From Trichoderma breve (taxonomy: Eukaryota > Ascomycota > Sordariomycetes > Hypocreales > Hypocreaceae), in contig NC_079234.1 of assembly GCF_028502605.1 (NCBI RefSeq), forward strand, positions 1,736,001-1,800,000: a stretch of DNA of 64,000 bases. Reading direction: 5' to 3'. Below, in pieces: positions 22,810-35,416 of this stretch (positions within the stretch are counted from its first letter, which is position 1; each line of letters starts with the position of its first letter). The notes below the pieces were generated by a model, which saw only the letters and a program-made list of their open reading frames with translations, did no database searches and had not been told where the DNA came from. The position numbers were made by a program, and so were the translations under genes.

Positions 22810-24111
22810 TTATGCGGGAGGAGGGTTGACAACGACTACTGCAGCTGCGGCGGCGGCTGCGCGAGCTTCCAGTCCTCGCCTCTTGGCCAACAGGCTCTTA
22901 AAGGCACCGAGAAACTGCACCAGCGACTCCTCGTCGGGCGTGCAGAAACGATATGATTTCTCTGCCGTGATGATCTGGAGGCAGTGCGTCTTACTCCTGC
23001 TGACGGGGTCGGTCTCGACGACATTGACGACGTCAGACACTTCGAAAATGACCTCTGCAGCGTATTCCGACTCGTCTTTGTACAGGACCAACTGTCGGGC
23101 GCGCAACACTCCCCAATAGTGCTTCCATTGGCGCACGCCGCGCTTGGTTCGCTGCATCCACAGGGAGCCCTGCCAGACGACGCGTTCGGATTCCTGCTCG
23201 GCGGTCACGGCGCTGACTTGGCTCGCTGAGCGGCCGCCTGTTTCGGGTCGTTGGCCGGGCATAATAGGTTGTCGAGGCTGCGTGCTAGGCGGTGGTTGGA
23301 CGGCCAGGTTCTCAAAGGAGGCGCCCTGTGCTCGTGGGATTTCGGTGTCGGAGAAGTCAGAGTAAGAGAGCATTTCGTTGCCAGACAGGCCAGAGGATTC
23401 CAACGTGTAGGACAAGCGGCGATTTGAGCCCATGAACTTGGGCGCCGACGGATCGAGAATGCCAATGTTTTCGGGGGAGCTTGAAAAGGCGTTGTAGATG
23501 TGGTGTCCCCAACCGTCAGGCGCTCCAGGGGACAGTATATGCGCGCCAGGACTGCCCATGTACATTTCCTCCTCCTCTTCGTCGAGCCTGGCGACTTTGC
23601 GAATCAAGTCGACCCATTCCTGCGCGTCCTGTGGCGTGGGGGCGGCGAAGTGAAAGTTTCTTGACGGAGAAAAGAGGCCAAACAGGTTCTTGCGCTTGTG
23701 TTTTGGGTCCTTGAGGATGGTCACCGCGGAGAGGTCTGAGAGGTACAGGTGGTGACGGAGCTTGGCCTCCTTGTCGTCCTTGTAGAGGGAAATGCCATTC
23801 GGTCGCAAGACAAGATACACCGTCTTCCAGTTCTATCGCGGCGCAAAAAGAAACGCGTTAGCACGAATGCTTTTGGATTTAAAATCACGGACGCGACATA
23901 CCTTTGTCTTTTGGGTGCGCTTCTGGACACACCCGCTCTTGATGACACGGTCAACTTCAAAGCAGCCGTTCTGGTGCACGGGAGCGACCGTCGTATCCAG
24001 GGGTAAGCGACTGCGTCGGTTAAGGACATTGTTTTCGCTGGAGCCGCGGGCAGCAAAAGCCGCCTCTTGGGGCCTCGTTTCTCCCTGTCGAGGGGCAGCA
24101 GCCATAGCCAT
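22810..24111 (-). CDS. Two-PH-domain protein
   Basis: Predicted 410 residues from exons 24111-23902 and 23832-22810 (69-bp intron with GCTAAC branch site, phase 0). PH domain 1 spans about residues 51-155 (SGCVQKRTQK, WKTVYLVLRPNG, ending AQEWVDLIRKVARL with its terminal-helix tryptophan). PH domain 2 spans about 285-390 (WQGSLWMQRT, WKHYWGVLRARQLVLYKD, ending LVQFLGAFKSLL). Between them is a Ser/Pro-rich linker with a run of Glu. PH domains bind phosphoinositides or partner proteins, so a membrane-associated adaptor is likely. The tail ends in Ala7-Val4-type low complexity. Start chosen at MAMAAAPRQG, the first ATG in frame. I do not recognise a named yeast orthologue. A long gene-free leader lies upstream. 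Confidence 0.85.
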
Positions 24112-26074
24112 GCTTGGCAAGGATGTTTTGTTTTTTTCTCCTCTGGTAGCAGATCAAAGTCAAAGCTTACAGTCGAGGTGGAAGTATGAAAGATGCGTCT
24201 CGATGGGAGTCGGTGTGTGGAGCCGAGGGGCAGTGGGAATGTCGATCGGATTTGGTCGTTAGTCGTCGTAGGGGTAAAATAAACAAGCTTGACAAGCTGC
24301 TGTGTATGTGTATATATAAAAGACAAGCTGGATCTAAGACAGACAGAGGCAGCCGTTGAAGAGGGAGGCGAAGCACCAAAAGTAGAAAAATAGCAAAAGG
24401 TGGCCGCGGCCAAGATGGACCGCAAGGACAGGACAGGTGTTGTAGGGTCGGGTGATTCGAGCACCTGGAGATGCCGTATTCGTACTTGGTTGTAAGCCTT
24501 GCGATCAAATGGTGGGCAGCGCAAAAAGAGGAAGCCTAGAAGTGAGGCTGACAGCGACGGTTACAGGAATAAGTAAGTACGAGCACTGATTGCGAGAGCG
24601 AAAGCGACGTCTTTCCCCGGGGCCTAAGCGCGTGGGGGATGGAAATAGAAGCATTGATGCTTTGGGGAATGGAAATGCAGGCGTCTAGTGCTCAATGCAA
24701 TGCTGAAGGAGGTTCGTTGCGGTTTCAGCTTCTGAGGCGCCGTGTCGAGTCGAAGCGATGAATGACTCTCGCCTTGCCGCAAACGCACAGGGATCAGGGG
24801 GCCAGTGATTGGCTAATGCGGACGGGCGACGAGATCAGCGATTGAGGTAAAAGGGGATGGACGGATGAAACAAGAAACAGGGCCTGTGGCCTGGTTGGTG
24901 GGCGGCTTTTTTGTTTTAGTATGCAGACACTCGATGCGTTGGCGGTTGTTGTTTGGGAATTGATGTTGGTCCATTGATTTCACTGTGATCAATACTGTAC
25001 TGGATTATGTGATAGTGATCGGATGGATTCAATGGAAGCTGGATTTATGATCAACAGCGCCACACGGTGGCCAAGGATACGCGGCCTGTTTGACGTCACA
25101 GGGCTTCCAACAAGCGCTGTGCTGTCCACGGCGGCAGTTTTAGGCTCGAGAGCGCTGGAACGAGGCTCCCAACGGCTGCGCCTCTGGAAAGACACGCAAC
25201 GCCGAAAGTCTGTCCTCGATTGTGGCTGGATCGGATCGGAGCAAAAGGCAAACTGAAATGTTTCCGCTCCGACTTTGAGTCTATCTTGGCTTGTCTACTA
25301 GTACAGTACAGTTATTAGAGTTGCTAGCCGCGATATGCAACATGCAACATGCAACATGCAACATGGAACTTGAAATGTTGCGCCGGGTCAATGCATTGAA
25401 TGCAAAGCCCACAGAAACAAGGCATGGGGGCACCCGAAGCGAGCGCTAGAATCAATGCGCTATGGGTGCATGATTCGTCTCGGTAGATGGTTGGACAGGC
25501 AATTACCGACAGGGGGACTGAAATGAAGCGTGCTGCTGCTGCTGCTACCCGGCAACGTTGGTATTTAGTGTAGTTTTCAGAAGAGGTGAAACAAGAAGAC
25601 GAATAAAGGGAGAATGATTCAGAAAAATGGAAATTGTGGGATCAAGAAGAATAAATAGAATTGAGTTCAATGGTTATGGGAGATTGGGAGTTGAGAGTGT
25701 AGCAAGGAAAGAGAAGCTCATCAATTAGGCTACATGTCCAAGTATCAATCAATTCTGCTTACCTCAGTCGCTCTCAGGTTTAGTTAGTGACCCTCGCCTT
25801 GGCAGCGTTGACTGCAAAAAAATTCTCGCCACATGTTACACTGTCTGCATGCAAAATTGGATATACAAGTACTTGCAGCTCAACCCATTTTCTGCATACT
25901 AGAACCGCACATTATCCTTGTAGTTGCAACAACTCAGCCAGTCAACAACGAGCCATCATTTATTTTCAGAAGCGCTCTTCTCTTGTAATTCTCTCTTGAA
26001 CGAGTCTGCAACCCCCCACACGGACTCATCCGTACTCCTTATTCTCTTCTATTCCACAACCTCCCAAACCCATA
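24112..26074. other. Divergent intergenic region PH-domain gene / NCS2
   Basis: About 2 kb. It includes a heptamer repeat at 25,335-25,369, a TGCTGC run near 25,532-25,545 and several CA/TG-rich stretches. Short open frames lack coding character. Probably the promoter and long leader of the PH-domain gene, and the NCS2 promoter. Confidence 0.5.
25335..25369. repeat. ATGCAAC heptamer microsatellite
   Basis: Four perfect tandem copies of ATGCAAC followed by one copy with a single mismatch (ATGGAAC), intergenic between the PH-domain gene and NCS2. Confidence 0.95.
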
Positions 26075-27327
26075 ATGGCGGGATCACAAACCCCAAGCCG
26101 GCCATGCATGCGCTGCAAGAAGCCAGATGCCGCATTTGAACTGCGCAATGTTGCAACCTGCCAGTATGCATGACTCACCCCTCTCATGACAGCAACTCAT
26201 ACACACACTTTAGTACTTACACGCAATACAGGGATTGCTTCATCGACTATGTCGATTCTAAGGCCGTCAAGAGATTCACTGTTCTCCAGCGAGAAACCAG
26301 AACTTCTACCAAACCTGAGCCCCGGAGATATGTTGCCGGCCTCTCCTTTGGACCCTCATCCACCGTTCTCACTCAGATCCTTGACAAGACCGCCCAATAT
26401 CATGCATCAAGAAAGGGATCATCGCCATTTGAGCCTCTCATTGTCCATGTCGACACAGATCTCTCCATCCGCACTGACTCCCAAGATACCCCTGCACAGA
26501 GACTTCTCGCCAAGTACCGCGAGAGGTTCCCCAACGTCTCGTTTGAGTGCGTGCATCTGAGCAAGGTTCTTAGTGTCAAGACGATTGACTGGACCACCAT
26601 ACCCGTTCCTGAGGGTGGAAACGATGCAGAACGACTACAGCTCTTCTTTTCCTCATTGCCGTCAGTGACTTCACGCGCTGACAGTCTGAGACTGTTTATC
26701 CGCCATCTTCTCTTGGATGTTGCTATACAGAAGTCTTATTCTGCGTTGCTGTTTGGACACAGCACCACGGCGCTGGCTGCTCTGACCTTGTCCGAGGTCG
26801 CAAACGGCAGAGGCTTTGCCGTACCCTGGCAGATCAACGACGGACTGTTCACCGTCTGCACCTACCGGCCGGGTGCAGATCCGGCTAGTAGTACTAGCAC
26901 CGGGGAAGCAAGCCAAGAAGATGCCAAGATCCAGTTTCCCATATACTACCCCCTGCGAGAGATTCTCAAAGCCGAAGTCATGACATATCTTGGCACGACA
27001 CCCGCTGTGCAAGAGCTAATCCCTTCTACCGATGGAGCATCGTCCAGTGTTGTCTCTCACAAGGACCAGAGCATCGAGGAGGTCATGGCTCGGTATTTCG
27101 ACGGCGTGGAGGGGCCTTACTCGGGCATTGTGACCAATGTCGTCCGCACGGCGGGGAAGCTGGACAGGCTGGTTAGTTCGCATTATTGTCGCTTATGTGG
27201 CATAACCCTGGACCAGGAGGGCGATTCGACGTGGGCTGGTGAACTGGGTGATGACTTGACACAGGACGCCGTGAACCCTGAGACGGGGAAGCTGTGCTAC
27301 GGATGCAAGCGCTCCATGGGTGGATAG
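26075..27327 (+). CDS. NCS2: Cytoplasmic tRNA 2-thiolation protein 2 (Ncs2/Ctu2)
   Basis: Predicted 394 residues from exons 26075-26163 and 26232-27327 (68-bp intron). Ncs2 pairs with Ncs6/Ctu1 in the cytosol to thiolate wobble uridine 34 of Lys, Glu and Gln tRNAs, with sulfur supplied through Urm1. The N-terminus has the metal-ligand pattern CMRCKKPDA and VATCQDCF, split by the intron. The PP-loop-like ATPase fold follows, with YVAGLSFGPSSTVL in place of a strict SGGxDS loop, as expected because Ncs2 is the non-catalytic partner. The C-terminus has the second Cys cluster (HYCRLCGI ... LCYGCKRSM). Length is normal for a short fungal form. Convergent with OAC1. Confidence 0.93.
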
Positions 27328-27868
27328 TAGGGGATTGACTTCGAAACAAAGGGGGTTAAAAAGAAGGAAAAGAATTGAATTCGAGGCAACGACAAATGAA
27401 ACAAAACAAGACGAAGGATTCAAGTATAGAGGAGGCTTAGAATAAAAAAAAGAATATAAATTTCAGCAGCGTCGGTGCGCTCAGATCTATTCATGAAGAC
27501 TACCAACTCCAGTGCAAAAATCATGCCGCCTTGAGCTTTTCCATTATTCCGCCCAATGCCTTATTGCCCCTCCTTCTCTTTCCAAGTTGTAGGAGACACC
27601 CTGAAAAATACTCCTTGTGATCTATAAACCAGAGCAGTCGCTCCTGAAAGATGTACAGCATACAAGGTATACTAGTAGTAAACAGTAGTAGTACTACTAG
27701 TGGCTGTATGGTATGCGTGATGAAATAACAAGCCTGTTTGTTAAAAAATAAATAACAGGACCGGCAGTGTGGGGGAAACCAAAAGCAAACCCCCGGACTT
27801 TTTTGTGACGCCAGGGCCTCTCGGAATTTAAAGGCACTCTTCCTTGAATTTAGAGGCGCTCTTCTTGT
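27328..27868. other. Convergent intergenic region NCS2 / OAC1
   Basis: 541 bp holding both 3' flanks. Its only notable feature is a perfect 10-bp inverted repeat at 27,671-27,701. No coding sequence is supported. Confidence 0.6.
27671..27701. repeat. Inverted repeat (10-bp stem, 11-nt loop) between convergent genes
   Basis: ACTAGTAGTA at 27,671-27,680 is perfectly complementary to TACTACTAGT at 27,692-27,701, leaving an 11-nt loop. It lies between the NCS2 and OAC1 3' ends. It might form a hairpin in either transcript; function unknown. Confidence 0.6.
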
Positions 27869-28990
27869 TTAGAGGCGCTCTTCCTCGTCGTAGCCTAGCA
27901 TAGGCAGGATGCGGTTCTCAACCTTTCTCACCAACTTGGCGGTTTGCTCGGCCAAGGAGAGGGTCAGGATGGTGTGTGGCAGGATTCGGGCCAGATGGGG
28001 GATGAAGCCCTTGTAGATGGCGAAGATGCCCTCCGTTCGGATCGTCTTTCCGAGACAGTCGAAGATGCCGCTGTAGAGGTTGCCGTGCTGGTTGTACAGA
28101 CGGGACATGATTGTGTCTTGCGTGGGTATATATGTTAGCTGCAAAAGACTCTGACAGACAAAAGAAGAAGAGAGGAATGGGTAAGGACGAGTAGATGCTC
28201 ACCAGGGGGGTGCATGACGCAGCAGACGACGAAGCCGCTGACCGAAGAGCTGGCCAGATGCAGCGCCGGTCCCTCCTCCATGCCGGCGTGCTTGACCAGC
28301 TGCCTCTTGGCCAAAAAGTACGTGGGCAGCTGGACAGAGCTGCCGAATCCAGTCCGCACCATGGCGGCGGTGATGCCACGGTACAGACCGAAGAAGCCCT
28401 CGCCTTTGTAGATCTGCCTCAGGCCGTCCCAGGCATTGCGGTAGTTGTGCTGGGTGCCCACGGGCCGGACGGGAGAATAGCTCTGCAGGCGGGTCTTTAC
28501 GAGGAAGAAGGGGCTCCCCGCAGCGGCGCCGATGATGCCGGACGAGGCGCCGCAGAGGACGTTGATGGCGAGGTTCTGGGCGTTTTCGTCGCGGAGGAAG
28601 AGGCGCGACATGCCCTTGCGCATGGGCTCGTAGAAGCCCAGGCGGCAGCCGTTGAGCAGGACCTGGTAGATGTAGGCGGCGCCGAGACCGCGGTAGATGC
28701 CGCGGATGCCTTCGTTCTTGACGATGACGCTGATGCCGTGGATCGGGCCGCGGTAGTACTGGGGCTGGGCGCCCTTTGTCTGCAGCTCGCCTTGGAGTTG
28801 TTGGCGGATCTTGAGGACTTCGGCTGGGTGGGTGACGGTGACGGCGCCGCACGCCGCCAGAGCGCCTGCGGCGAAACCGCTGGAGACAAAGAGTGTTAGT
28901 TGTGGGTTGAGTTGAGGTGAGTCGCGTGGACGAGTTGTGTAAGTAAGAGTCAAGTCGCAAAGATGTAACGTACCCGATTGTGGTGGACAT
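27869..28990 (-). CDS. OAC1: Mitochondrial oxaloacetate/sulfate carrier
   Basis: Predicted 313-residue solute carrier of the mitochondrial inner membrane. Exons 28990-28974 (only 17 nt, MSTTI plus part of a Gly codon), 28879-28203 and 28116-27869 join in frame. Three carrier repeats of about 100 residues are visible, each with its P-x-[DE]-x-x-[KR]-like signature: HPAEVLKIR, SPFFLVKTR (second acidic position replaced) and HPPDTIMSRLYN. These are followed by the GxxxxYRG-type matrix motifs GIYRGLGAAY, FFGLYRGITA and AIYKGFIPHL. The third repeat closely resembles yeast Oac1, which imports oxaloacetate, sulfate and isopropylmalate-type anions. The second repeat's altered signature is a normal feature of several carriers. 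Orthology is likely but rests on recall of the family pattern. Confidence 0.85.
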
Positions 28991-30622
28991 TGGCGCTGTC
29001 GCCTTTTCGCACAGCTGCGAGGCCTCTGTTTCTTTCCTTTACCGCCTGTGTTACAGTATTACAAAAGAATAAAGGAACAGGAATAGTAACAGCAGAAGAA
29101 AGAATTAGATAGAGCCTAAACGATGCGGGTTAAAAGATAAAAAGAAGGGTGTTGGGGAGCTGCAGGAACGGATTTCGATTTTTGGTGCGAACGAGACCCG
29201 ATGACGGCGGCCCGGCTAGCAATGGCAACAGCTTTAACACGCAACCCGACCGGGATCCCGCAGGTGGAGCAAGAAACGAAATCTCGCTGTATTTAATGCT
29301 TTTTTGTATGAGGGGCGCAATTGAAGCCGCTTCTTTCTGCGGTAAGCCTAAATTGTGTCGTGGGTAGTAGAGGAGGGTGTAGAAAAAAAAAAGGGTCCCG
29401 AGAGCCACAGTGGCCGAAGAACGGAGATTCGGAAGACCTGGGGAAAGTTGAGTTTGGCGCCGGTTGGGGGAATCTAGGCGGTTCAGGGACCAATTGAGGA
29501 AAATGAAGAGGATGGAAGGATATCAGGTAAGCTGACGCCGAATAAGAAGCCGAGTGAAATATTACTGTACTGTCGCGACTGTTTTATTTGGACAACAGAC
29601 AGGAGGATGAGATGAGACTGAGAGAGATGCGGATGGCGGAGGATGGATTCCGAACTCTTATAATCATCAATCATCCTCTTTTTCTTTTTTTAATCTTTAT
29701 CTTTATCTTCACTTCCTTCTCTCCAATTCCATCTCGTCGCCATTTTCCTATACGAGATAAAAGGGCTTGAAAAGGCGCCACCGGTCTGACCGATGCCGTA
29801 ACGCGGCCGAGTGCAAATCGCCCAAGATTGGCTTTTTTGACAGGCTGGGATGCAGAGCGGTTTCCGCATGGGGGGCGAAGAAGGGCTTGAACAGTACGAG
29901 AATAAAGTACCTAGGCAGAATATTATCTTAGATTGGATCCTTGCGACCCTCCACTCCCCGCAATCTCCCGCGATTATTCAGCGTCGCTTTGATTCGATGA
30001 TAAGTTTCGTGGGGTTTTAAAGTGAGGGCTGTCGGATAATTATGTGTGCTAAGACATTGTTTCTTCCTGGTAGCGGACTTGACTTACGGTTGCGCCGATG
30101 AAAGCCGCTGGGCTAAACGGGGTAGCGGTTTATCGGTAAAGTTGTGTATACATATCCATGGATGCAAAGAGGGAATATGCCGTCAGTCAGAGTACATATG
30201 TAGTTTTCATAGTATTGCTGCAGTGACAAAAAGCCGAACAATTGGATGTTGAAGCTGGGCGGATCTCGGTCGCCGATGGCTATGTGTGTATTTACTGAGG
30301 GCATTCCCGAGTGCCGTGGGTAAACGAGAGACAACGTTAGGAGATCTAACGGCAGCTTATCTATAAGCTTGTCTTTTTTCATGAATCGTATTTTATGGAG
30401 AGCAAGGGGAAATAATACCGAGTAATCGGATTACGAGGCCATTGTCCTGCTATTACTCATCTCACCACCATGCCTCATTACTATGTAAGTACGTGTAACT
30501 TCGATGATATATACGGGTAAAGTACTGCCGGCCAAATCCCGCCGTTTAAGCTCGTTTAAATCTCAACCCAGATTTTAAAGAAGAGGAGGAGAATGAACGG
30601 AAAAGAAATTCTAATCTTCACT
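28991..30622. other. Intergenic region upstream of OAC1, no gene seen
   Basis: About 1.6 kb between the OAC1 start and the 3' end of the first carboxylesterase. Short frames on both strands have unconvincing translations. The sequence near 29,680-29,715 is a T-rich tract. Confidence 0.5.
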
Positions 30623-32690
30623 TCAGTTGGGCACTCGTGGCGCAACAGCCCTCCAGAATGCACATCTCTCACCACGCCCCCCTTCCCAGCTTTTCGCATT
30701 AGCCAGGCGAAACGTATTAACAATGCCATCTCCATGGCGAATATTGTAGCTCAGCTCGTCCGTCACAGTCACCAGCTCGACCTCTCCGCCCGTCGTATTG
30801 AGATTCATAAACGTCGGGTTCTGCTCGCTATACTGCGGCCACGAAATCATCTCCGGGTGCTTATCATCAACAGGCACCGTAGCATTCTCCGCTCCCGCAG
30901 TTGCATCCTCAACAGAAATAACAGGACTACCGCTGACGATAAAGTTTCCCCATATCCTCTGGAAGCTGTGCCGGAAGCTGGGATTGGGAAAGCCGCTGCT
31001 GGCAAAGTAAGCGCCGAGATCCGCACCGTGGTACGCCGGGTCGAGCGAGTACTGATACTTCCACGTGCGGCGGCCTGAGGTCGGCGAGCTGAATGCCTCG
31101 GCGACCCACTGGGACGGGCACTGGAAGATGGATTCGGCGGCGACGTTGAAGGCCGTCTGCTGGATGCCCGTGGCCATGCCCGAGACGGTGTTTGCTGTAG
31201 GGCCGGCGTCGCCGCTTGTGTCGAAGCGTGTTCCGTTGTCGCCTGGCTGGGCGGTGGCCGTATTGTAGATGTGATTGAGGGAGAGGATGTCGGAGGTGGT
31301 TAGGTGAGGGAGGGTGGAGGAGATGAAGGCGTCGAATTGCGGCTTGGTGGTGATGTTGGGATTCGTCAGGGGAACGCCCTCATCTGCATTGGTCTGTCGA
31401 GCATTAGCATGGGAACGTGGCATTCAAGAATCATAGAAAAAGGCCTCATCGTACTCCGATTAAAGCATGCTTGCCGCTGACTTTGCCGCACTGAAGCTGT
31501 TCCGAGGGTCGTTGCCGGATCATGTCGCCGTCAATGACGGGGAGCCAGGCGAAGCTCCCAAAGTAGCCCTTGGAGGTCGATACAAGGCCACTGGCATTTT
31601 GCAGGGCATTTGTATCTGCGGCGACAAGGCAGTGGAAAACGCTCGAGTGTCTTTTTACGGCAGCCGAATCCTTTCCACAGCCAGCGGCTTCGGCAAAGTC
31701 GTTGTAGTGACTTGTGGAAATATTGCTGTCGAAGGGATAAATGGGAGGGACATAGTTGCTCGCCAAGATGAGCTGGAACTCATCAGTCATGTGCCATCGT
31801 CATAAGTAAGAGTTGGGGGTTTTAGAAATACGTACGTTGTTGAAGAGTCTAGATTCTTTACCCCCATACGCCAACGACTGATACATGACAGATCCCGCAC
31901 CAGAAGATTCACCACCAAGAGTCACACGTGTTGGATCACCGCCAAACTTGGAGATGTGCTTCTGAACCCATTCGAGGGCGAAGCGCTGATCCAAGAGTCC
32001 GGCGTTGAGCTTGCCGTGCTGGCGAACTTCGGCTGAAGCCAGCTGGCCGAATGCGCCGAGGCGATACTGGATCTCGACGACGATGAAGCTGTTGTTGTTG
32101 GTGTTCAGCATGGAGCTGGGGTCGTAGGTGGCAGCGAAGACGGAATAACCCCCGCCATCTTTGTGGTTTGTTCAGAGTCAGCTTCGTTCAATATTTAGCC
32201 TGATGGTGATGCGTTTTTGCTTACGGATCCAAACAAGGACGGGTAGATTCTCAGCTCGCGGCGGAGCGTAGACATTGAGATACAGACAATCTTCGTTGCC
32301 GGAATTAGAGTTGAAACCATATACCGGTGGCACGCCAAAAGCTCCCGACTGAGGGCACCAGGGAGGCTGATCTATAGCTTGAACGACGCGATTTCGGGTC
32401 GTTGCCTTTGGGGGTTCTTGGGGAGCTTGCCATCGCAGTTTGCCTACTGGCGGAGCAGCGTACCGGATGCTGTGCAGTGGTGAGTCTTTATGTTCCTGTT
32501 CTTCTCATCTGTAGAGAGAGAGAGAGCTTGATCCGCACCTTTTCCATATTTTCAGGTCGGTAGTGGCGTTGTAGAGACCTTCGTAGACGACATATCCAAG
32601 ATCAACTCGAGGGCGAGGCGCAGGTTTTGGCACTGCTTGGTCTGAGGTTGTGACCAAGGCGAGTAAGAGGAAGCTGATGATGAGCCTCAT
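30623..32690 (-). CDS. Secreted type-B carboxylesterase/lipase
   Basis: Predicted 602-residue alpha/beta hydrolase of the carboxylesterase type-B (cholinesterase/Candida lipase) family. Exons 32690-32539, 32469-32225, 32158-31836, 31772-31455 and 31393-30623; every junction keeps the frame. A signal peptide is clear (MRLIISFLLLALVTTSDQA), so the enzyme is secreted. The oxyanion motif HGGG begins at His133, created across an exon junction. The nucleophile elbow GESSG puts the serine at 217, the acid is in TNADEG (Glu351) and the histidine in YHGADLGAYF (about 468). EDCLYLNVY, the family signature, is present. It should hydrolyse carboxylic esters outside the cell; the substrate is unknown. A second family member lies 7 kb to the right. 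Confidence 0.93.
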
Positions 32691-35416
32691 CGTGGTGATT
32701 TTTTCTCGATAAACGGCTATCTACTCAAAAAAGGAAGAGGAAGAGATTTTCAAAAACATGCAGAATGAAATTTGAGAGAAAGAAGGAGAATAGAGGCAGC
32801 AAAAGGCTCAAACGGTTTTCATCAAGTGGTTCGCCAGCTGGCGGATGTGCTCAAACAAATGTACTGGGCATTGAGTTTTGTTAAATCTGTATTATCTAAC
32901 GGCACGGCACGTTGTAAACTCTAAACGATGCGCCCATAAATGCTGATACACTACATGCACTGTAGCACCAAATATATCGGCATTAAGCAGGTTAGGAATA
33001 TGAAAATGAGTTGCGCGAAAGCAGCTGAATGATTAAATAGGACGCATAGGGGATGCCTGAGGCTTCCTGTTGGACGTGGTGTTGGATGTTGGACGCATCC
33101 ATGTGGTTTTATGCATGTGGTTCATTACGGCACGGCACAGGTCGATATGCTAGCTGACGATGGGAGCCATGGGCGAGACAAAGGAAGCTGAAAATGCGGA
33201 TGCTTGCGGCTACATGTGATGTGCTAGTTTTTGTGTTGTTACCGTGGTATTGGAAAATATCGATGTTAATCCCTGTGCTTCTGTTCCGATGGTGGAGTGG
33301 GCGAGATTCCGGGTCTTGATCTCTAATCTCTGGCCACTGCAGGGGGCCGAAGCTTTTAAGCCCTTAAATGGATGGCGGACACAAGACAGGGATTCAGGTT
33401 GGTGATATTACTTGCTGCATTTGAGAGTACGGATGCAGATAATGGAGTCTCTTGTCAAATGAAGCATGACTGATTCAAGGACACGCACTTCAGGGCCCAG
33501 TCAGCTGGTTTGTGGTCGAAAGGGCGACTGAGACATCTTGAAAATAGATGGCTGAGACTTGTTCATTTCCCCTCGGTCACAAATCAGATTCACGGGATAT
33601 CGTCTCAGAAGACCAATACTAGCAGGATCTGTACATGTAGGCATTCCGCAGCTGAACAACCTACCATGGATGCATGCGCACAAACGTGCAAATAGCGTGG
33701 CGATTTATATGGGATCCTACATGTGCTTTGTGTTTTGTGCGAGGCAAAATCCGACCATGTAAAGGGCTTGTACTGGTACTCGTCCTACTCGATAACACAC
33801 ATGCACACTTTATTGAACTTGACGTCGTATTATCGACTCTGGCTAGTCTGGCTTGGGAGTCGTCTTACATGCATGGATGCCCAGGATCATTGCTTTGTCC
33901 CACATCTCTGGGGCATTCTGTAGTAATAGATGATACACAGGCTTCTTACAAAGAGGGTGGCTTTCTGTCTTCAATGTTCTTATCGATGGTATACATGTTT
34001 GTTTGGTCAGTTGGCTGCCCATCTGTGGCGATTGCAGCTGGTTGTTGGCTTCAAGAGGTTGCTGGCTGCGTGCTGAATGAAATGGTATGGTGTGGTCAAA
34101 GACGATAATGCAACGCATTAGCACATGTATGTGAGTGAGTGGGTGTGTAGACCCAAGGAAGCGACATGCTTGATTCTTCTCTGTCGCTTCTCCTTTGCTT
34201 CTTTTTTTTCGATGTTATGCCCCGGTGGATATACCGATTAGAAGAGGGGCTGGACATAGAAAGGGTAGAACAAGTCTGAACAAGGATTCAAGGTATCAAG
34301 ACTTGCTCTACAATACTCCATGCCGCATGATCGCCCGCATCCTTGTATCCTTGCATCCATTTACGTAGCACGAACCTCCCGAGTCCAGCTATAACTCTGC
34401 ACACATTGTTTGCTTCAGCATATGTGGCTTAAATTCCAATCTATTTTCGCCGTGGTGTCTGCATTTAAAAGAGGCGCATTGACGTTACAGATTGAGTAGG
34501 GGATCAAACCGTGAGAAGCGGATCTGGTGATTATACGCATAGCTGCTGTATGCAACTTGATGTGACGCTTGGTGGTGTTGGATCAATTACATGTATTCCC
34601 CCCACCCATCATGCCGGTTTAGCTGCTAAACTGCTGATTCGACATGCCTCTTCTTTTGTCATTTCTCGAATTCTTCCATCGTCTTGCTCAAGCTTATGCT
34701 GCAGCAGAGCCTTGCCAAACTGGTATTCATTGGGCATCCTCCATTCCTCTCTGGCGGCATCTAAGTGGCCGGATCGGTCCATGAGGAGCAAAGAGGGTCC
34801 CCCTGGGTGGTGGTACCGTTGAGTGGCGACGAGCATCATGTATGTATCTGTACGGGTTTATACAGAGCAGAGAGTGGTGGATTTCGATATGGGAGGGTGA
34901 TATCGCATGTGTGCTGCATATCAAGTCAGCCATACAATGATGCTTAACTACATGCCCGTTGATGTAAAGAGTGGCCTACTGCAGCCTTGCGCATCACCTT
35001 TGTTTTCTTTTCTTTTTCTTCCTTTCTATCCACATCTTTTCTGTCTCTTTTCGCTGGCGCATCTCTCGCTCCTTTTCACAGAACTTTTCCATCGATATTA
35101 TCATGTGCGCTTGAGTCTTTGTGAGCATGACATTGTGTCAGTGACGCAGCCAGCCGGCTGGTTGGTGCTGCTACTGTTACGAGCTGTCGACCAACCGATT
35201 AGATATCCCCCACGCGACCCGTATGGCAGGATTTCCTTCAGATAGCAAGGCCTTTGAAGAATGCTGCTCTGAATATATATATATATATATAACAGTATAT
35301 ATGTCACTGCGTGGGGCAGTGGCTGCTTATTCTCCCGAGCTGTCAACTCTTGAACGACGACACAGCGTCGTACAACGCAGGAACAAGAGAAAAGAAAAGG
35401 AAAATAAACGTTCAAG
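32691..35416. other. Gene-free region, 2.7 kb
   Basis: Separates the divergent carboxylesterase and PTH11-like genes. Open frames of up to 144 codons occur, but their translations show no family resemblance and lie in mutually overlapping frames. An (AT)n microsatellite lies at 35,273-35,290 about 130 bp before the PTH11-like start. I see no gene or transposon. Confidence 0.5.
35273..35290. repeat. (AT)9 microsatellite
   Basis: Nine tandem AT dinucleotides followed by a second short ATATAT run, in the 5' flank of the PTH11-like gene. Confidence 0.9.

Noticed and set aside
28195..28899. 234-codon open frame on the plus strand.
   Set aside because: It is the antisense of the GC-rich OAC1 exon; its translation is Ala/Asp/Val-rich with no family resemblance.
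32691..35416. Possible transposon or lost gene in the 2.7-kb gap.
   Set aside because: No terminal repeats, transposase-like frames or strong AT/RIP signature were seen by eye.
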